The notes beneath the pieces are model-generated. The model was given only the letters and a program-made list of their open reading frames with translations, did no database searches and had not been told where the DNA came from. 64,000 nt of DNA. It comes from Pseudomonas kairouanensis (lineage in GTDB: Bacteria > Pseudomonadota > Gammaproteobacteria > Pseudomonadales > Pseudomonadaceae). Where the stretch lies: contig NZ_QUZU01000001.1 of the NCBI RefSeq assembly GCF_004682055.1, positions 372,001 through 436,000 on the forward strand. The letters run 5' to 3'. Shown in pieces: positions 44,357 through 53,721 of this stretch (its first letter is position 1; every line of letters begins with the position of its first letter). The translations under genes and the position numbers were made by a program.

Positions 44357-46125
44357 TGATCACCAAGACCCGCCAGAAAGCCCGCCCCTTTGCCATTTCG
44401 CGCTGGAGTGTCCAGCGCAAGCTGGTGCTGGCGTTCTGGTTGGTCAGCGTGATCCCCACCATGATCGCGGCAGAGTTGGCCGCCACCACCTTGTCGCAGA
44501 TTTTCGACAGCAACGTGCGCATCTGGCTGCAAGAGTCGACCAAGATCGTCAAGGACGAGATCGGTGACATCCTTCATGACAATGCACGCATGGCCAAGCT
44601 GTTTTTGCGCTACACCAGCCCGCCGTCCAGCAAGCAGGCGGCCCGGCACGACCGGCTTACCGCCGACATTGCCGATGCCACGGATATCGATGTGGTGGCG
44701 CTGATTCGCGTCAGTGACCACAAGACCGTGTTCAGTACCGCGGCCGACGACATCGTCAACCAGATCAGCCTTACCAGCAATGCAGCGTTGCAGACCGTGC
44801 AGGTGGCGGGCGTGAGCACGGGCATCGTGGTGTCCACCTTCGACACCACCGAGGACGGGGTGGATTACCTGTTGCTGGTGGCCACCTACCTGGACAGCAG
44901 TTTTCTCACCAGCGTGGCCGATGTGCACTCCCTGGACCTGCGCCTGTACCTGGCCAACCCTGACGGGTTCTCGGAAATTTTCTCGACCCAGCGTTTCCAG
45001 GATCACCCCTCGCGCATCCCCAAGAACATCGAAACCCTGATGCGCAGCACCAAGCAACCCAGCGAGCAGTTCACCAATAACTACAGCGGGTTGTACTGGC
45101 CGATCTTCAACGACGCCGGCGAGCTGCAGGGCGTGATTTTCAGCGGCCTGCTGCGCCATACCAGCTTGGTGGGGCTGGTGAACCAGAGCAATCTGTTCGT
45201 ATTGATCTTCCTGCTCAGCTCGGCGTTGTCGCTGGCGGCCGGGGTGCTGGTATCACGGCGCCTTACCCGGCCGCTGCGGGATCTGTCCCAGGGGGTGAGC
45301 GCGGTCACCTCGGGCAATTACGAGCACCGTGTGCAGGTCAGCGGCGGCGATGAGCTGGCGCAGTTGAGCAGCACCTTCAACCACATGACCGAGCGCCTGG
45401 GGGAGTTGCATCACCTTGAGGCCCAACTGCGCCGGCGTGACCGCCTGCACGCCCTGGGTGAAGTCGCCATGGGCCTGGCCCACGAGATCCGCAACCCGCT
45501 GGGCATCATCAAGACCGCGACCCAGTTGTTGCACCGCCGCGCCGACCTGGCGGAAACCGACAAGCGTCACCTGGAGTATGTGATCAGTGAAGTCAGCCGC
45601 ATCAATGAGCTGATCACCGAGTTTCTCGATTTTGCCAAGCCCAACCCACCGCTGCGTGCCGTGCAGCCGGCGCGCCCGTTGGTGGATGAGATCCTGGGCT
45701 TTTGCGCGCCGCAACTCACCACCCACACCATCGATGCGCATATCGATGACCAGGCCCCGGGTGCGTTGATCTACGCCGATGCTAAACAACTCAAGCAGGC
45801 TTGCCTCAACCTGATCCTCAACGCCATCGATGCCATGCCGGAAGGCGGGCGCCTGACCCTGGGCATTCGCAGCGTGGGCGACTACACCCTGATCAGCATC
45901 ACCGACACCGGCCAGGGTATCCCCGCGCCAATGATCGAGCGCATCTTCACCCCGTTCGTCACCACCAAGGCGTCGGGCACGGGGTTGGGCCTGGCCAAAG
46001 TCTATTCGATCATGGAAAGTCACGACGGCCGTATTGAATGCACCAGCGAGAAAGATGCCGGCGCCACGTTCAGCCTGTACATTCCGGCGATTGGCGAAGA
46101 CGACGAGGACAGTCATGACGCATAA
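44356..46125 (+). CDS. Membrane sensor histidine kinase
   Basis: A 589-residue kinase. Helix 1 (about 21-45) and helix 2 (about 279-299) bracket a periplasmic sensor domain of about 230 residues with a dCache-like length. A HAMP domain follows, then the H-box GEVAMGLAHEIRNPLG with His376, the N-box LNLILNAIDAMPEGG and the ATP-binding DTGQGIP and GTGLGLA loops. The last 11 bases overlap the response regulator gene. The ligand is unknown; it may be the product of the preceding enzymes or a host or environmental signal. Confidence 0.93.
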   Translation: MITKTRQKARPFAISRWSVQRKLVLAFWLVSVIPTMIAAELAATTLSQIFDSNVRIWLQESTKIVKDEIGDILHDNARMAKLFLRYTSPPSSKQAARHDRLTADIADATDIDVVALIRVSDHKTVFSTAADDIVNQISLTSNAALQTVQVAGVSTGIVVSTFDTTEDGVDYLLLVATYLDSSFLTSVADVHSLDLRLYLANPDGFSEIFSTQRFQDHPSRIPKNIETLMRSTKQPSEQFTNNYSGLYWPIFNDAGELQGVIFSGLLRHTSLVGLVNQSNLFVLIFLLSSALSLAAGVLVSRRLTRPLRDLSQGVSAVTSGNYEHRVQVSGGDELAQLSSTFNHMTERLGELHHLEAQLRRRDRLHALGEVAMGLAHEIRNPLGIIKTATQLLHRRADLAETDKRHLEYVISEVSRINELITEFLDFAKPNPPLRAVQPARPLVDEILGFCAPQLTTHTIDAHIDDQAPGALIYADAKQLKQACLNLILNAIDAMPEGGRLTLGIRSVGDYTLISITDTGQGIPAPMIERIFTPFVTTKASGTGLGLAKVYSIMESHDGRIECTSEKDAGATFSLYIPAIGEDDEDSHDA

Positions 46126-47512
46126 CATTCTGGTAGTCGACGACGAACCCAAGCTCTGCGATCTGCTGGCCTCGGCCCTTGGCCAGAACGACGTGCAGGT
46201 GTTTGTCGCCGGCAACGGCCTGCATGCCCTCAAGGTGCTGGAGCAGGAAGACATCGACCTGGTGATCAGCGACTGGCGCATGCCCGGCATGGACGGGCCG
46301 GCGTTGCTGGCCGAGATCAAGGTGCGCTACCCCCATGTGCCGGTGATCGTGATGACGGCCTACAGCACGGTGAAAAACGCCGTGCAGTCGATGCGCAACG
46401 GCGCCTACGACTACATCGCCAAGCCATTCGATATCGACGAACTGGACATCACCGTGGCCAAGGCCCTGCAGTTTCGCGACATCATGCGCGACAACGCGCG
46501 CCTGCGCGCCGAGCTGGATGAGCATGCGCAGTTCGACAGCCTGGTGGGCGACAGCCCCGCGTTTCGCAAAGTGCTGCAAGCGGTGGACTCGGTACGCGAC
46601 AGTACGGCCACCATCTTGTTGACCGGCGAAAGCGGCACCGGCAAGGAAATGGTCGCCCGCGCCATCCACAAACATGGCAGCCGCGCCGACCAGCCCTTTG
46701 TGGCAGTGAACTGCGCAGCCATCCCCGAAGGCTTGCTGGAAAGCGAAATGTTCGGCCATCGCAAGGGCGCGTTTACCGGCGCGGTGTCGGACCGGGTAGG
46801 GCGCTTCCAGCAGGCCGACAAGGGCACGCTGTTTCTGGATGAAGTGGGTGATATGCCGCTGGCGTTGCAGGCCAAGATCCTGCGTGCCTTGCAGGAACGC
46901 GTGATCGAGCCGGTGGGCGACCCCCGCGAGCGCAAGGTGGATGTGCGGGTGATCGCCGCCACCAACAAGAACCTGCTGGACGCGGTGGCCAACAAGGAGT
47001 TTCGCGAAGACCTGTATTACCGCCTCAATGTGTTCCCCATCCCGTTGCCGGCCCTGCGCGAGCGTGTGGAAGACATCGCGCCCCTGGCCCGGCACTTTGC
47101 CCAGACCCTGAGTGCTACTGCGGGCAAGCGCATCACGGGGTTCAGCGCCGAGGCGTTGCAGGCGATGGCGGCTTATCACTGGCCGGGCAATATCCGCGAG
47201 CTGCAAAACTGCGTGGAGCGGGCGACCATCGTGGCGGCCTCACCTGTGATCGAGGATATCGACTTGCCGGGGTATCTGTTTGCATCCAAACCGAGCGAGG
47301 GCGGGGTGACGACGATTCTCAGCGACGGGCCGGGCATTCCCCAGGACCTGGATGCCGCGCTGGCGGAGGTGGAGAAGGCTTACATTCTGGCGGCGTTGCA
47401 GGAGAGCAATGGGGTGCAGGCTGCGGCGGCACAGAAGATCGGGATATCGGAAAGAAGCTTCTGGTATCGCCTGAAAAAGCTGGGCATCCAAGTCGATAAA
47501 ATAGTTCGCTGA
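46115..47512 (+). CDS. NtrC-family sigma-54-dependent response regulator
   Basis: A 465-residue regulator. The receiver domain has phospho-acceptor Asp53 in VISDWRMPG. The AAA+ domain has GESGTGKE (Walker A), a full ESEMFGHRKGAFTGA sigma-54 contact loop and GTLFLDEVGDMPL (Walker B). The C-terminal Fis-type helix-turn-helix is ALQESNGVQAAAAQKIGISERSFWYRLKKLGI. The start is at 46115, inside the kinase gene; a longer frame lacks similarity. The obvious target is the sigma-54 promoter at 40042. Confidence 0.95.
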   Translation: MTHNILVVDDEPKLCDLLASALGQNDVQVFVAGNGLHALKVLEQEDIDLVISDWRMPGMDGPALLAEIKVRYPHVPVIVMTAYSTVKNAVQSMRNGAYDYIAKPFDIDELDITVAKALQFRDIMRDNARLRAELDEHAQFDSLVGDSPAFRKVLQAVDSVRDSTATILLTGESGTGKEMVARAIHKHGSRADQPFVAVNCAAIPEGLLESEMFGHRKGAFTGAVSDRVGRFQQADKGTLFLDEVGDMPLALQAKILRALQERVIEPVGDPRERKVDVRVIAATNKNLLDAVANKEFREDLYYRLNVFPIPLPALRERVEDIAPLARHFAQTLSATAGKRITGFSAEALQAMAAYHWPGNIRELQNCVERATIVAASPVIEDIDLPGYLFASKPSEGGVTTILSDGPGIPQDLDAALAEVEKAYILAALQESNGVQAAAAQKIGISERSFWYRLKKLGIQVDKIVR

Positions 47513-47525
47513 CACAACAGAGATC

Positions 47526-47622
47526 AAAATGTGGGAGGGGGCTTGCTCCCGATAGCATTGGGTCAGTTAAAGATAAGGTGACTGACCCACCGCTATCGGG
47601 AGCAAGCCCCCTCCCACATTTT
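47526..47622. repeat. REP doublet (REPIN), GGGGGCTTGCTCCCG type
   Basis: Inverted copies of AAAATGTGGGAGGGGGCTTG at both ends of 97 bases between the convergent response regulator and glpM-like genes. Confidence 0.92.
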
Positions 47623-47635
47623 GAACTGAGTTGTG

Positions 47636-47974
47636 TCAGGAGTGCAGACGTACCCAGACGCTGACCAGGATGGTCGCAGCGATCAACCAGGCGACAGCTG
47701 CAACGGCCAGCGATGCCTCCAACCGCATCCGATCTACCATCACATACAGCGTCGCCAGGTACACAAAATACGGAATGATCGACCACATCCCAAACAGGAT
47801 GGTGGTCTTCAAGTCCTCCACCGAACGACCCTTGCCGACGATGTAATGCGCAATCAGCGCAAAGGTCGGAAACAGCGGCACCAAGCCTGCGATGTAATAG
47901 TTCTTGGTCTTGGCCAGCGCGGCCAATATCAATACCACCGCCGCACCCAGGGCAGCCTTCAATACCAGATCCAT
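47636..47974 (-). CDS. glpM: GlpM-family membrane protein
   Basis: A 112-residue protein with four hydrophobic helices (LKAALGAAVVLILAALAKTKNYYIAGLVPLFPTFALIAHYIVG and after) that matches the GlpM family of Pseudomonas. GlpM was described as affecting alginate in P. aeruginosa, but its biochemical role is unknown. Its ATG overlaps the aauR stop by one base (TGATG), so it is the last gene of the aauS-aauR unit. It is not next to the other glp genes. Confidence 0.85.
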   Translation of the reverse strand: MDLVLKAALGAAVVLILAALAKTKNYYIAGLVPLFPTFALIAHYIVGKGRSVEDLKTTILFGMWSIIPYFVYLATLYVMVDRMRLEASLAVAAVAWLIAATILVSVWVRLHS

Positions 47975-49311
47975 CAGTGGCTCAATCCGTATTTTTTGAC
48001 TTTATCGAACAGGGTAGTCTTGGCCATCCCCAGTTCCTGACTCGCTTGGGTCAGGTTACCGCCGCTGCGTTGCAGGGCATCGTTGAGCAGGTTGCGTTCG
48101 AAGGCTTCCACCGCTTCGGTAAAGGCCACGCCACCACTGCCGCTGCCGGCGCCGCTTTTCTTGAAGGCGGGCAGGCCCAGGGCGAAGCGTTCGGCAACGT
48201 TGCGCAGCTCGCGCACATTGCCCGGCCAGTCGTGGCTCATCAGGCTCGACAGGGTCTGGTTATCCAGCTCCGGCACGGTGCGGTCAAAGCGCAGGGAGGA
48301 CTGCTGCAGGAAGTGTTCGAACAGTTGCAGGATGTCTTCACGGCGCTCGCGCAGGGGCGGCAGTTCCAGGGTGACCACGTTGAGGCGGTAGTACAGGTCG
48401 CTGCGAAACTGGCTGGCGCGGCTCAGCTCGTCGAGGTCGGACTTGGTGGCGGCGATCACTCGGCAATCCACCGCCACGCTCTGGTTCGAGCCCAGGCGTT
48501 CCAGGGTGCGCTCCTGCAATACCCGCAGCAATTTGATCTGCAGGTTGATCGGCATGCTTTCCACTTCGTCGAGGAACAGCGTGCCTTCATGGGCGTGCTC
48601 GATCTTGCCGATGCGGCGCTTGCCGGCGCCGGTGAAGGCGTTGGCTTCGTGGCCGAAAATCTCGCTTTCGAACAGGTTCTCCGGCAGGCCGCCGCAGTTG
48701 AGCGCGACAAACTGGTGGCTGTGGCGACGGCTGAAGTCATGCAGGCAACGGGCAACCAGTTCCTTGCCGGTGCCGGTCTCGCCTTCGATCAAGACGTTGG
48801 CCGAGGTGTCGGCGACGTTGGCGATCAATTCGCGCAGGTTCTGCATGGCCGGCGAACGGCCAATGATGCGGCCTTCCAGCGAGTCACGCTCGGCCAGTTG
48901 ACGGCGCAGCGACCAGACTTCCCGGGCCAGCCCGCGTTGCTCAAGGGCACGGCGGGCGACATCCACCAAGCGCTCGGGGGAGAAGGGTTTTTCCATGAAG
49001 TCGTAAGCGCCATTGCGCATCGCGCCGACCGCCATGGAGATATCGCCATGCCCGGTGATCAGCACCACTGGCAAGCTTTTATCCAAGGCCTTGAGGCGAG
49101 TGAGCAATTCCAGGCCATCGATGCCCGGCAGGCGGATATCGCTGATGACAATGCCGGCGAAGTTTTCGCCGATGCACTTCAAGGCTTCTTCGGCACTGCC
49201 CACGCCGACGCTGGGGATATCTTCCAGGGCCAGGGCTTGCTGGCAGCCGAGCAGTACATGGGGATCGTCTTCGACAATCAGGACGGTGAGGTCTTTCGGG
49301 TCAGTATTCAT
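47974..49311 (-). CDS. aauR: Sigma-54 response regulator for acidic amino acid use, AauR (DctD-like)
   Basis: A 445-residue DctD-type activator. The receiver has Asp58 in VISDIRLPGID; the AAA+ domain has GETGTGKE, the sigma-54 contact loop ESEIFGHEANAFTGA (Asn replaces the first Gly of GAFTGA), and a C-terminal Fis-type helix-turn-helix (QRSGGNLTQASQELGMAKTTLFDKVKKYG). It overlaps aauS by 4 bases. The locus order aatJ-Q-M-P-aauS-aauR matches P. putida, where AauRS controls Glu/Asp uptake and use. Predicted sites TTCGG-N4-CCGAA lie upstream of aatJ. Confidence 0.92.
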   Translation of the reverse strand: MNTDPKDLTVLIVEDDPHVLLGCQQALALEDIPSVGVGSAEEALKCIGENFAGIVISDIRLPGIDGLELLTRLKALDKSLPVVLITGHGDISMAVGAMRNGAYDFMEKPFSPERLVDVARRALEQRGLAREVWSLRRQLAERDSLEGRIIGRSPAMQNLRELIANVADTSANVLIEGETGTGKELVARCLHDFSRRHSHQFVALNCGGLPENLFESEIFGHEANAFTGAGKRRIGKIEHAHEGTLFLDEVESMPINLQIKLLRVLQERTLERLGSNQSVAVDCRVIAATKSDLDELSRASQFRSDLYYRLNVVTLELPPLRERREDILQLFEHFLQQSSLRFDRTVPELDNQTLSSLMSHDWPGNVRELRNVAERFALGLPAFKKSGAGSGSGGVAFTEAVEAFERNLLNDALQRSGGNLTQASQELGMAKTTLFDKVKKYGLSH

Positions 49312-51209
49312 GTCGACTCAGCGTGTTGAGTACCCGCCAATGGCAGGCACAGGACAAAGGCAGTACCACCGCTGGCGGGGTGTTCCACGGCAAGGTTGCC
49401 GCCGGTGGCCGCAGCGAGGCTGGCGGACAGGGTCAGCCCCAGGCCCAGGCCTTGTTCGCCGGGTTTGGTGGTGAAGAACGGTTCGAACAGATGCTTGCGC
49501 GCCTCGGGGTCGATGCCGTGGCCGTTGTCGCGCACCTGCAGGCGGTATTTGCCCTCGCTGCTGCTGCCTTCCAGCCACAGTTGCGGGAGCGGCTGGGCCT
49601 GCATGGCATCGAGGGCGTTGCCGATCAGGTTGACCAGGATCTGCTCCAGACGCGTCTGGTCGATTTGCAGTTGTGCAGGGGCAAAATCGCGATGAAGGGT
49701 CAGCGGCAGGCTGTCCAGGCGGGCGCCGAGCACCTGGAATGCAGCCTCCACCGCCTTGCCCAGGCTGGCTTCGCCCTGGTCATCACCGCGCCGGGCGAAT
49801 GAGCGCAGGCTGGCGGTGATGCGGCCCATGCGGTCGATCAGTTCGTTGATGGTCTTGAGGTTGGCGCTGGCGGTGTCCAGGGCACCGCGTTCCAGGAAAC
49901 GCACGGTGTTGCCGGACAAGGTGCGCAGCGCGGCCAAGGGTTGGTTCAATTCATGGGCAATGCTGGTGGACATCTGGCCGATGGCCGCCAATTTTCCGGC
50001 CTGCACCAGTTCGTCCTGGGCGCGGCGCAGGGTTTCTTCGGCCTGGCGGCGCTCGCGGATCTGGCCCTTGAGCCGTTCGTTGCTGGCGCGCAGGTCGGCG
50101 GTGCGTTCGGCAATCCGTCGCTCCAGCTGGCTGTTGGCTTCCTGCAGGGCTTCCCGTGCGGCGAGGCGGGTGGCGATGACCTTGCGCCGCTCGTTCCAGG
50201 CGATCAGCAGGAATGCCACCAAGCCAAAGGCCACGGCCACCAGGATGCCCTGGTTGATGGCGGCGCGGCGCAGGTCATTCAAGGGCGTCAGCAGGGTGAA
50301 GTTCCACGGCGTGTCGTTGAGCGGACGGGTTTGCGCCAGGTAGCTGACTTCGTACTGGTCGTTGACCACTTCACTGTTGGCTGGGAAGGTGAGCTTCTCG
50401 GTGCCTTCGTTGAGGCGTTCGCGGGCCAGGGGCTCCAGTTCGTTGAGCGTGGCCCAGTAATATTGCAGGCTGTGGGCCAGGCGGTCCTTGGTGTCATCGC
50501 TCAGCGGACGCACGGCCTTGAGGCGACGGGCCGGGTCGCTGGACAGGATGATGATGCCGTTCTCGTCGCTCACAAAGGCTTCGAGGCGGGCCCGTTGCCA
50601 GCGTTCTTCGAGGGCTTCGAGGCGCACTTTGACCACGGCCACGCCGATGATCTTGCCATGCTCCTCCAGGCCATGGGCCAGGTAATAGCCAGGTTCGCCG
50701 TTGGTACTGCCGATGCCGTAGAAACGGCCCGGTTGGCCGCGCACGGCATTCTGGAAATAGGCACGGAAGGAAAGGTCTTCACCTTGGTAGCTGTCGGCAT
50801 CGCGCCAGTTACTGGTGGCCAGTACGCGGCCGGTGGTGTCCATCACGTAGATGGCCCGACTGCGACTGCGTCGGTTCAGGCCTTCGAGGTAATCGTTGAC
50901 GGTCTTGCGGGTTTCCTGGTTCGGGTCGGCCAGCAACGTCGATACGCTGGACTCCAACTCCAGCAGGCTGGGCAGGTAGGTGTATTTGCTCAGTTCGCTT
51001 TCGACGGTACGGGCATGCAGCTCCAGCTGACGCTCGCCGGTGTCGCTGAGGGTGCGGATGCCATAGTACTCGCTGACCCAGAAGCCGATGAAACCCAGGC
51101 CGATCATCAGAGCGATGATCAACGGCGGCAGGAACAGTTGGCGGATCAGACGAGGCTTCACGGCAAGTGATGGCGGCGCGGCGCGAAATTGGTTGGGGTC
51201 GCATTTCAT
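49308..51209 (-). CDS. aauS: Sensor histidine kinase for acidic amino acids, AauS (DctB-like)
   Basis: A 633-residue kinase. Helix 1 (about 25-45) and helix 2 (about 303-325) enclose a double-PAS-like periplasmic sensor of DctB type (VMDTTGRVLATSNWRD; FVSDENGIIILSSDPARR). A coiled region (about 345-395, EANSQLERRIAERTADLRA) leads to the H-box GQMSTSIAHELNQPLAALR, then LIGNALDAM and DNGHGIDPEAR and GLGLGLTLS. The ATG at 51209 is preferred over the GTG one codon earlier because AAGG is 8 bases away. Confidence 0.92.
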   Translation of the reverse strand: MKCDPNQFRAAPPSLAVKPRLIRQLFLPPLIIALMIGLGFIGFWVSEYYGIRTLSDTGERQLELHARTVESELSKYTYLPSLLELESSVSTLLADPNQETRKTVNDYLEGLNRRSRSRAIYVMDTTGRVLATSNWRDADSYQGEDLSFRAYFQNAVRGQPGRFYGIGSTNGEPGYYLAHGLEEHGKIIGVAVVKVRLEALEERWQRARLEAFVSDENGIIILSSDPARRLKAVRPLSDDTKDRLAHSLQYYWATLNELEPLARERLNEGTEKLTFPANSEVVNDQYEVSYLAQTRPLNDTPWNFTLLTPLNDLRRAAINQGILVAVAFGLVAFLLIAWNERRKVIATRLAAREALQEANSQLERRIAERTADLRASNERLKGQIRERRQAEETLRRAQDELVQAGKLAAIGQMSTSIAHELNQPLAALRTLSGNTVRFLERGALDTASANLKTINELIDRMGRITASLRSFARRGDDQGEASLGKAVEAAFQVLGARLDSLPLTLHRDFAPAQLQIDQTRLEQILVNLIGNALDAMQAQPLPQLWLEGSSSEGKYRLQVRDNGHGIDPEARKHLFEPFFTTKPGEQGLGLGLTLSASLAAATGGNLAVEHPASGGTAFVLCLPLAGTQHAEST

Positions 51210-51252
51210 CACAGATGCCTTGGGTCAACCAGAGCTTGCAGCCTGCGCGGTC

Positions 51253-51345
51253 CATGTGGGAGGGGGCTTGCCCCCGATCGCAGTGTGTCAGTCGGTATAG
51301 CTATCACTGAATCACCGCTATCGGGAGCAAGTCCCCTCCCACATT
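51253..51345. repeat. REP doublet (REPIN), GGGGGCTTGCCCCCG type
   Basis: Inverted copies of ATGTGGGAGGGGGCTTGCCC with one change in the right arm (AAGTCCCCTCCCACAT), in the gap between aatP and aauS. Confidence 0.9.
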
Positions 51346-51378
51346 GGCCCGGTTTCTACAGGAGGAGCAGTGTAGGGC

Positions 51379-52113
51379 TTAGTGCTGCAGGATTTTCTCA
51401 AGGAAGTGCTGCGCGCGTTCGGAGCGGGCGCTGATGTCGCCGAAGAACTCTTCTTTCGGGCAGTCTTCGATGATCTTGCCGGCGTCCATGAAAATCACGC
51501 GGTCGGCCACTTTGCGGGCAAAGCCCATTTCGTGGGTCACGCACATCATGGTCATGCCTTCCTGGGCCAGCTGCACCATCACGTCCAGTACTTCGTTGAC
51601 CATTTCCGGGTCGAGGGCGGAGGTGGGTTCGTCAAACAGCATGACGATCGGGTCCATGGCCAGGGCGCGAGCAATCGCCACCCGTTGCTGCTGGCCGCCC
51701 GACAGTTGGCCCGGGTGCTTGTGGGCATGGGCCGACAGGCCGACACGCTCAAGCAGTTGCAGGCCTTTCTTGGTGGCTTCTTCCTTGCTGCGGCCCAGCA
51801 CCTTGATCTGCGCGATGGTCAGGTTCTCGGTGATGGTCAGGTGCGGGAACAGCTCGAAGTGCTGGAACACCATGCCCACGCGCGAACGCAGTTTTGGCAG
51901 GTTGGTCTTCGGGTCGGCGATGGAGGTGCCGTCGACCACGATGTCACCCTTCTGGAACGGTTCCAGTGCGTTGACGCACTTGATCAAGGTGGATTTACCC
52001 GAGCCGGACGGCCCGCACACCACGATCACTTCGCCTTTTTTGACATCAGTGCTGCAATCGGTCAGCACCTGGAAGTCGCCATACCACTTGTTGATGTTCT
52101 TGATAGAGATCAT
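51379..52113 (-). CDS. aatP: Acidic amino acid ABC transporter ATPase
   Basis: A 244-residue GltL-type ATPase: [10 protein letters not shown] (Walker A), [15 protein letters not shown] (signature) and [13 protein letters not shown] (Walker B), with [17 protein letters not shown] at the start. It powers Glu/Asp import through AatQM. It overlaps aatM by 4 bases and is the last transporter gene, 166 bases upstream of aauS. Confidence 0.95.
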   Translation of the reverse strand: MISIKNINKWYGDFQVLTDCSTDVKKGEVIVVCGPSGSGKSTLIKCVNALEPFQKGDIVVDGTSIADPKTNLPKLRSRVGMVFQHFELFPHLTITENLTIAQIKVLGRSKEEATKKGLQLLERVGLSAHAHKHPGQLSGGQQQRVAIARALAMDPIVMLFDEPTSALDPEMVNEVLDVMVQLAQEGMTMMCVTHEMGFARKVADRVIFMDAGKIIEDCPKEEFFGDISARSERAQHFLEKILQH

Positions 52114-52781
52114 ACGGCAAACCTTTTTTGCAGACGCTTGACCAGCAGCGAGGCGGAAAAGCTGATGATGAAGTAGACGACACCGGCGAAGATCAGGAAC
52201 TCATTGGAGCGGCCGATGATGTCGCCGTTGGAGCGGGCGGAGTTGAGGAAATCCACCAGGCCCACGGTGTAGACCAGCGAGGTGTCCTGGAACAGGATGA
52301 TCGACTGTTGCAGCAGCAACGGGGTCATCTTGCGGAACGCCTGAGGCAGGATGATCAGGCGCATGGTCTGGCCATAGGTCATGCCCATCGCTTGCGCGGC
52401 GCCCATCTGGCCCTTGGGGATCGACTGCACGCCGGCCCGTACGATCTCACAGAAATACGCGGCTTCGAACATCATGAAGGCCACGACGCAGGAGGTGAAC
52501 GCACCGATTGGCGTGTCTTCGCCGGTGATCCAGCGCAACACGAACGGCACCGCCAGGTAGAACCAGGTGATCACCAGCAGCAGCGGGATCGAGCGGAAGT
52601 AGTTCACATAGGCGCCGGCCACATTGGACAGCAGTTTGCTGGACGACAGGCGCATCAGTGCGAGCACGGTGCCCAACGCGATACCGCCGACCACGCCCAT
52701 GACCATCAGTTGCAAGGTCATGAGCATGCCGTTCCACAGGCCTGGGATAGCGGGGATGATGCCGCTGAAATCGAATTCCAT
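52110..52781 (-). CDS. aatM: Acidic amino acid ABC transporter permease
   Basis: A 223-residue His/Glu-type inner-membrane permease with the EAA loop [36 protein letters not shown] stretch ([20 protein letters not shown]). Five or so helices. It forms the channel with AatQ. It overlaps aatQ by 1 base and aatP by 4. Confidence 0.94.
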   Translation of the reverse strand: MEFDFSGIIPAIPGLWNGMLMTLQLMVMGVVGGIALGTVLALMRLSSSKLLSNVAGAYVNYFRSIPLLLVITWFYLAVPFVLRWITGEDTPIGAFTSCVVAFMMFEAAYFCEIVRAGVQSIPKGQMGAAQAMGMTYGQTMRLIILPQAFRKMTPLLLQQSIILFQDTSLVYTVGLVDFLNSARSNGDIIGRSNEFLIFAGVVYFIISFSASLLVKRLQKRFAV

Positions 52782-53527
52782 TATTTACCCCCCACGGAGA
52801 TCAGGCCGGGCACTGCGACTTTCTTCTCGACCAGGCGCATCAGCAACATCAGGCTCATGTTCAGGGTGAAGTAGATCAACGTGGCCAGGGTGAAGGCTTC
52901 AAACAGGTTGGCCGAGAACTCGGCGGTCTGTTTGGTTTGCGCCAGCAGTTCCATCAGGCCGATCAGGGACGCCACGGAGGAGTTCTTGAAGACGTTGAGG
53001 AATTCGGAGGTGAGCGGCGGAATGATGATCCGGTAGGCCTGGGGCAGCAGCACGTTCCAGTAGATCTGCGGCAGCTTGAAGCCCATGGCGCGCGCGGCGG
53101 ATTCCTGGCCGCGTGGCAGCGCCTGGATACCGGTACGCACTTGTTCACACACGCGGGCGGCGGTGAACAGGCCCAGGCACACCACGACGCTCAGGTAGGC
53201 CGAGGTGGTCGGGTTGAGGTCTTGTTTGTACCAGTCCTGCAGGTTTTGCGGCAGCAGGTCGGGTATCAGGAAGTACCAGATGAACAGCTGCACCAGCAGC
53301 GGCACGTTACGAAACAGTTCCACGTAGCAGGTGGCGATGCCCGATACGATGCGGTTTGGCACAGTGCGCATGACCCCCAGAATGGAGCCCAGCAGCAAGG
53401 CGATAATCCACGCCACCACGGCGATGGCGATGGTCCAGCCCAAGCCGGCGATGTACCAGTCGAGATAAGTCTCGCTGCCCACGCCGGTGGACTTGAAGAA
53501 CACGCCCCAGTCCCAGTTGTAATTCAT
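52781..53527 (-). CDS. aatQ: Acidic amino acid ABC transporter permease
   Basis: A 248-residue permease like GltJ: MNYNWDWGVFFKST at the N-terminus, EAA loop with ALPRGQESAARAMGFKLPQIYWNVLLPQA. The ATG at 53527 has GGGGAGACCCT upstream, and a longer frame adds no similarity. A 194-base gap with a hairpin separates it from aatJ. Confidence 0.94.
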   Translation of the reverse strand: MNYNWDWGVFFKSTGVGSETYLDWYIAGLGWTIAIAVVAWIIALLLGSILGVMRTVPNRIVSGIATCYVELFRNVPLLVQLFIWYFLIPDLLPQNLQDWYKQDLNPTTSAYLSVVVCLGLFTAARVCEQVRTGIQALPRGQESAARAMGFKLPQIYWNVLLPQAYRIIIPPLTSEFLNVFKNSSVASLIGLMELLAQTKQTAEFSANLFEAFTLATLIYFTLNMSLMLLMRLVEKKVAVPGLISVGGK

Positions 53528-53676
53528 TAGGGTCTCCCCTCGAGATCGATCGATGTACAAGCACCCGCTTGGGGAAAATCCATTCCCGCCCGGCGATGAA
53601 CGCCAGGCACACGCGATCGGCTCGAAAACCGCCAGGTCGAGTGTTCCAAAATAAAGCCAGCAGGTAGTAACAGACG

Positions 53677-53702
53677 CCTGAGGGAGGGTTGGCTCCCTCA
53701 GG
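53677..53702 (-). other. Intercistronic hairpin between aatJ and aatQ
   Basis: A perfect 10-bp stem (CCTGAGGGAG / CTCCCTCAGG) with a 6-base loop, 19 bases past the aatJ stop, without a T-run on the minus strand. It probably slows 3' decay so that the binding protein is made in excess of the permease, as at many ABC loci. Confidence 0.6.
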
Positions 53703-53721
53703 AGATAAGCTTAGTCAGGTA

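Noticed and set aside
47636..47974. GlpM-like protein as part of the glycerol regulon
   Set aside because: It is coupled to aauR by a 1-base overlap and is 7 kb away from glpD, without a GlpR site.
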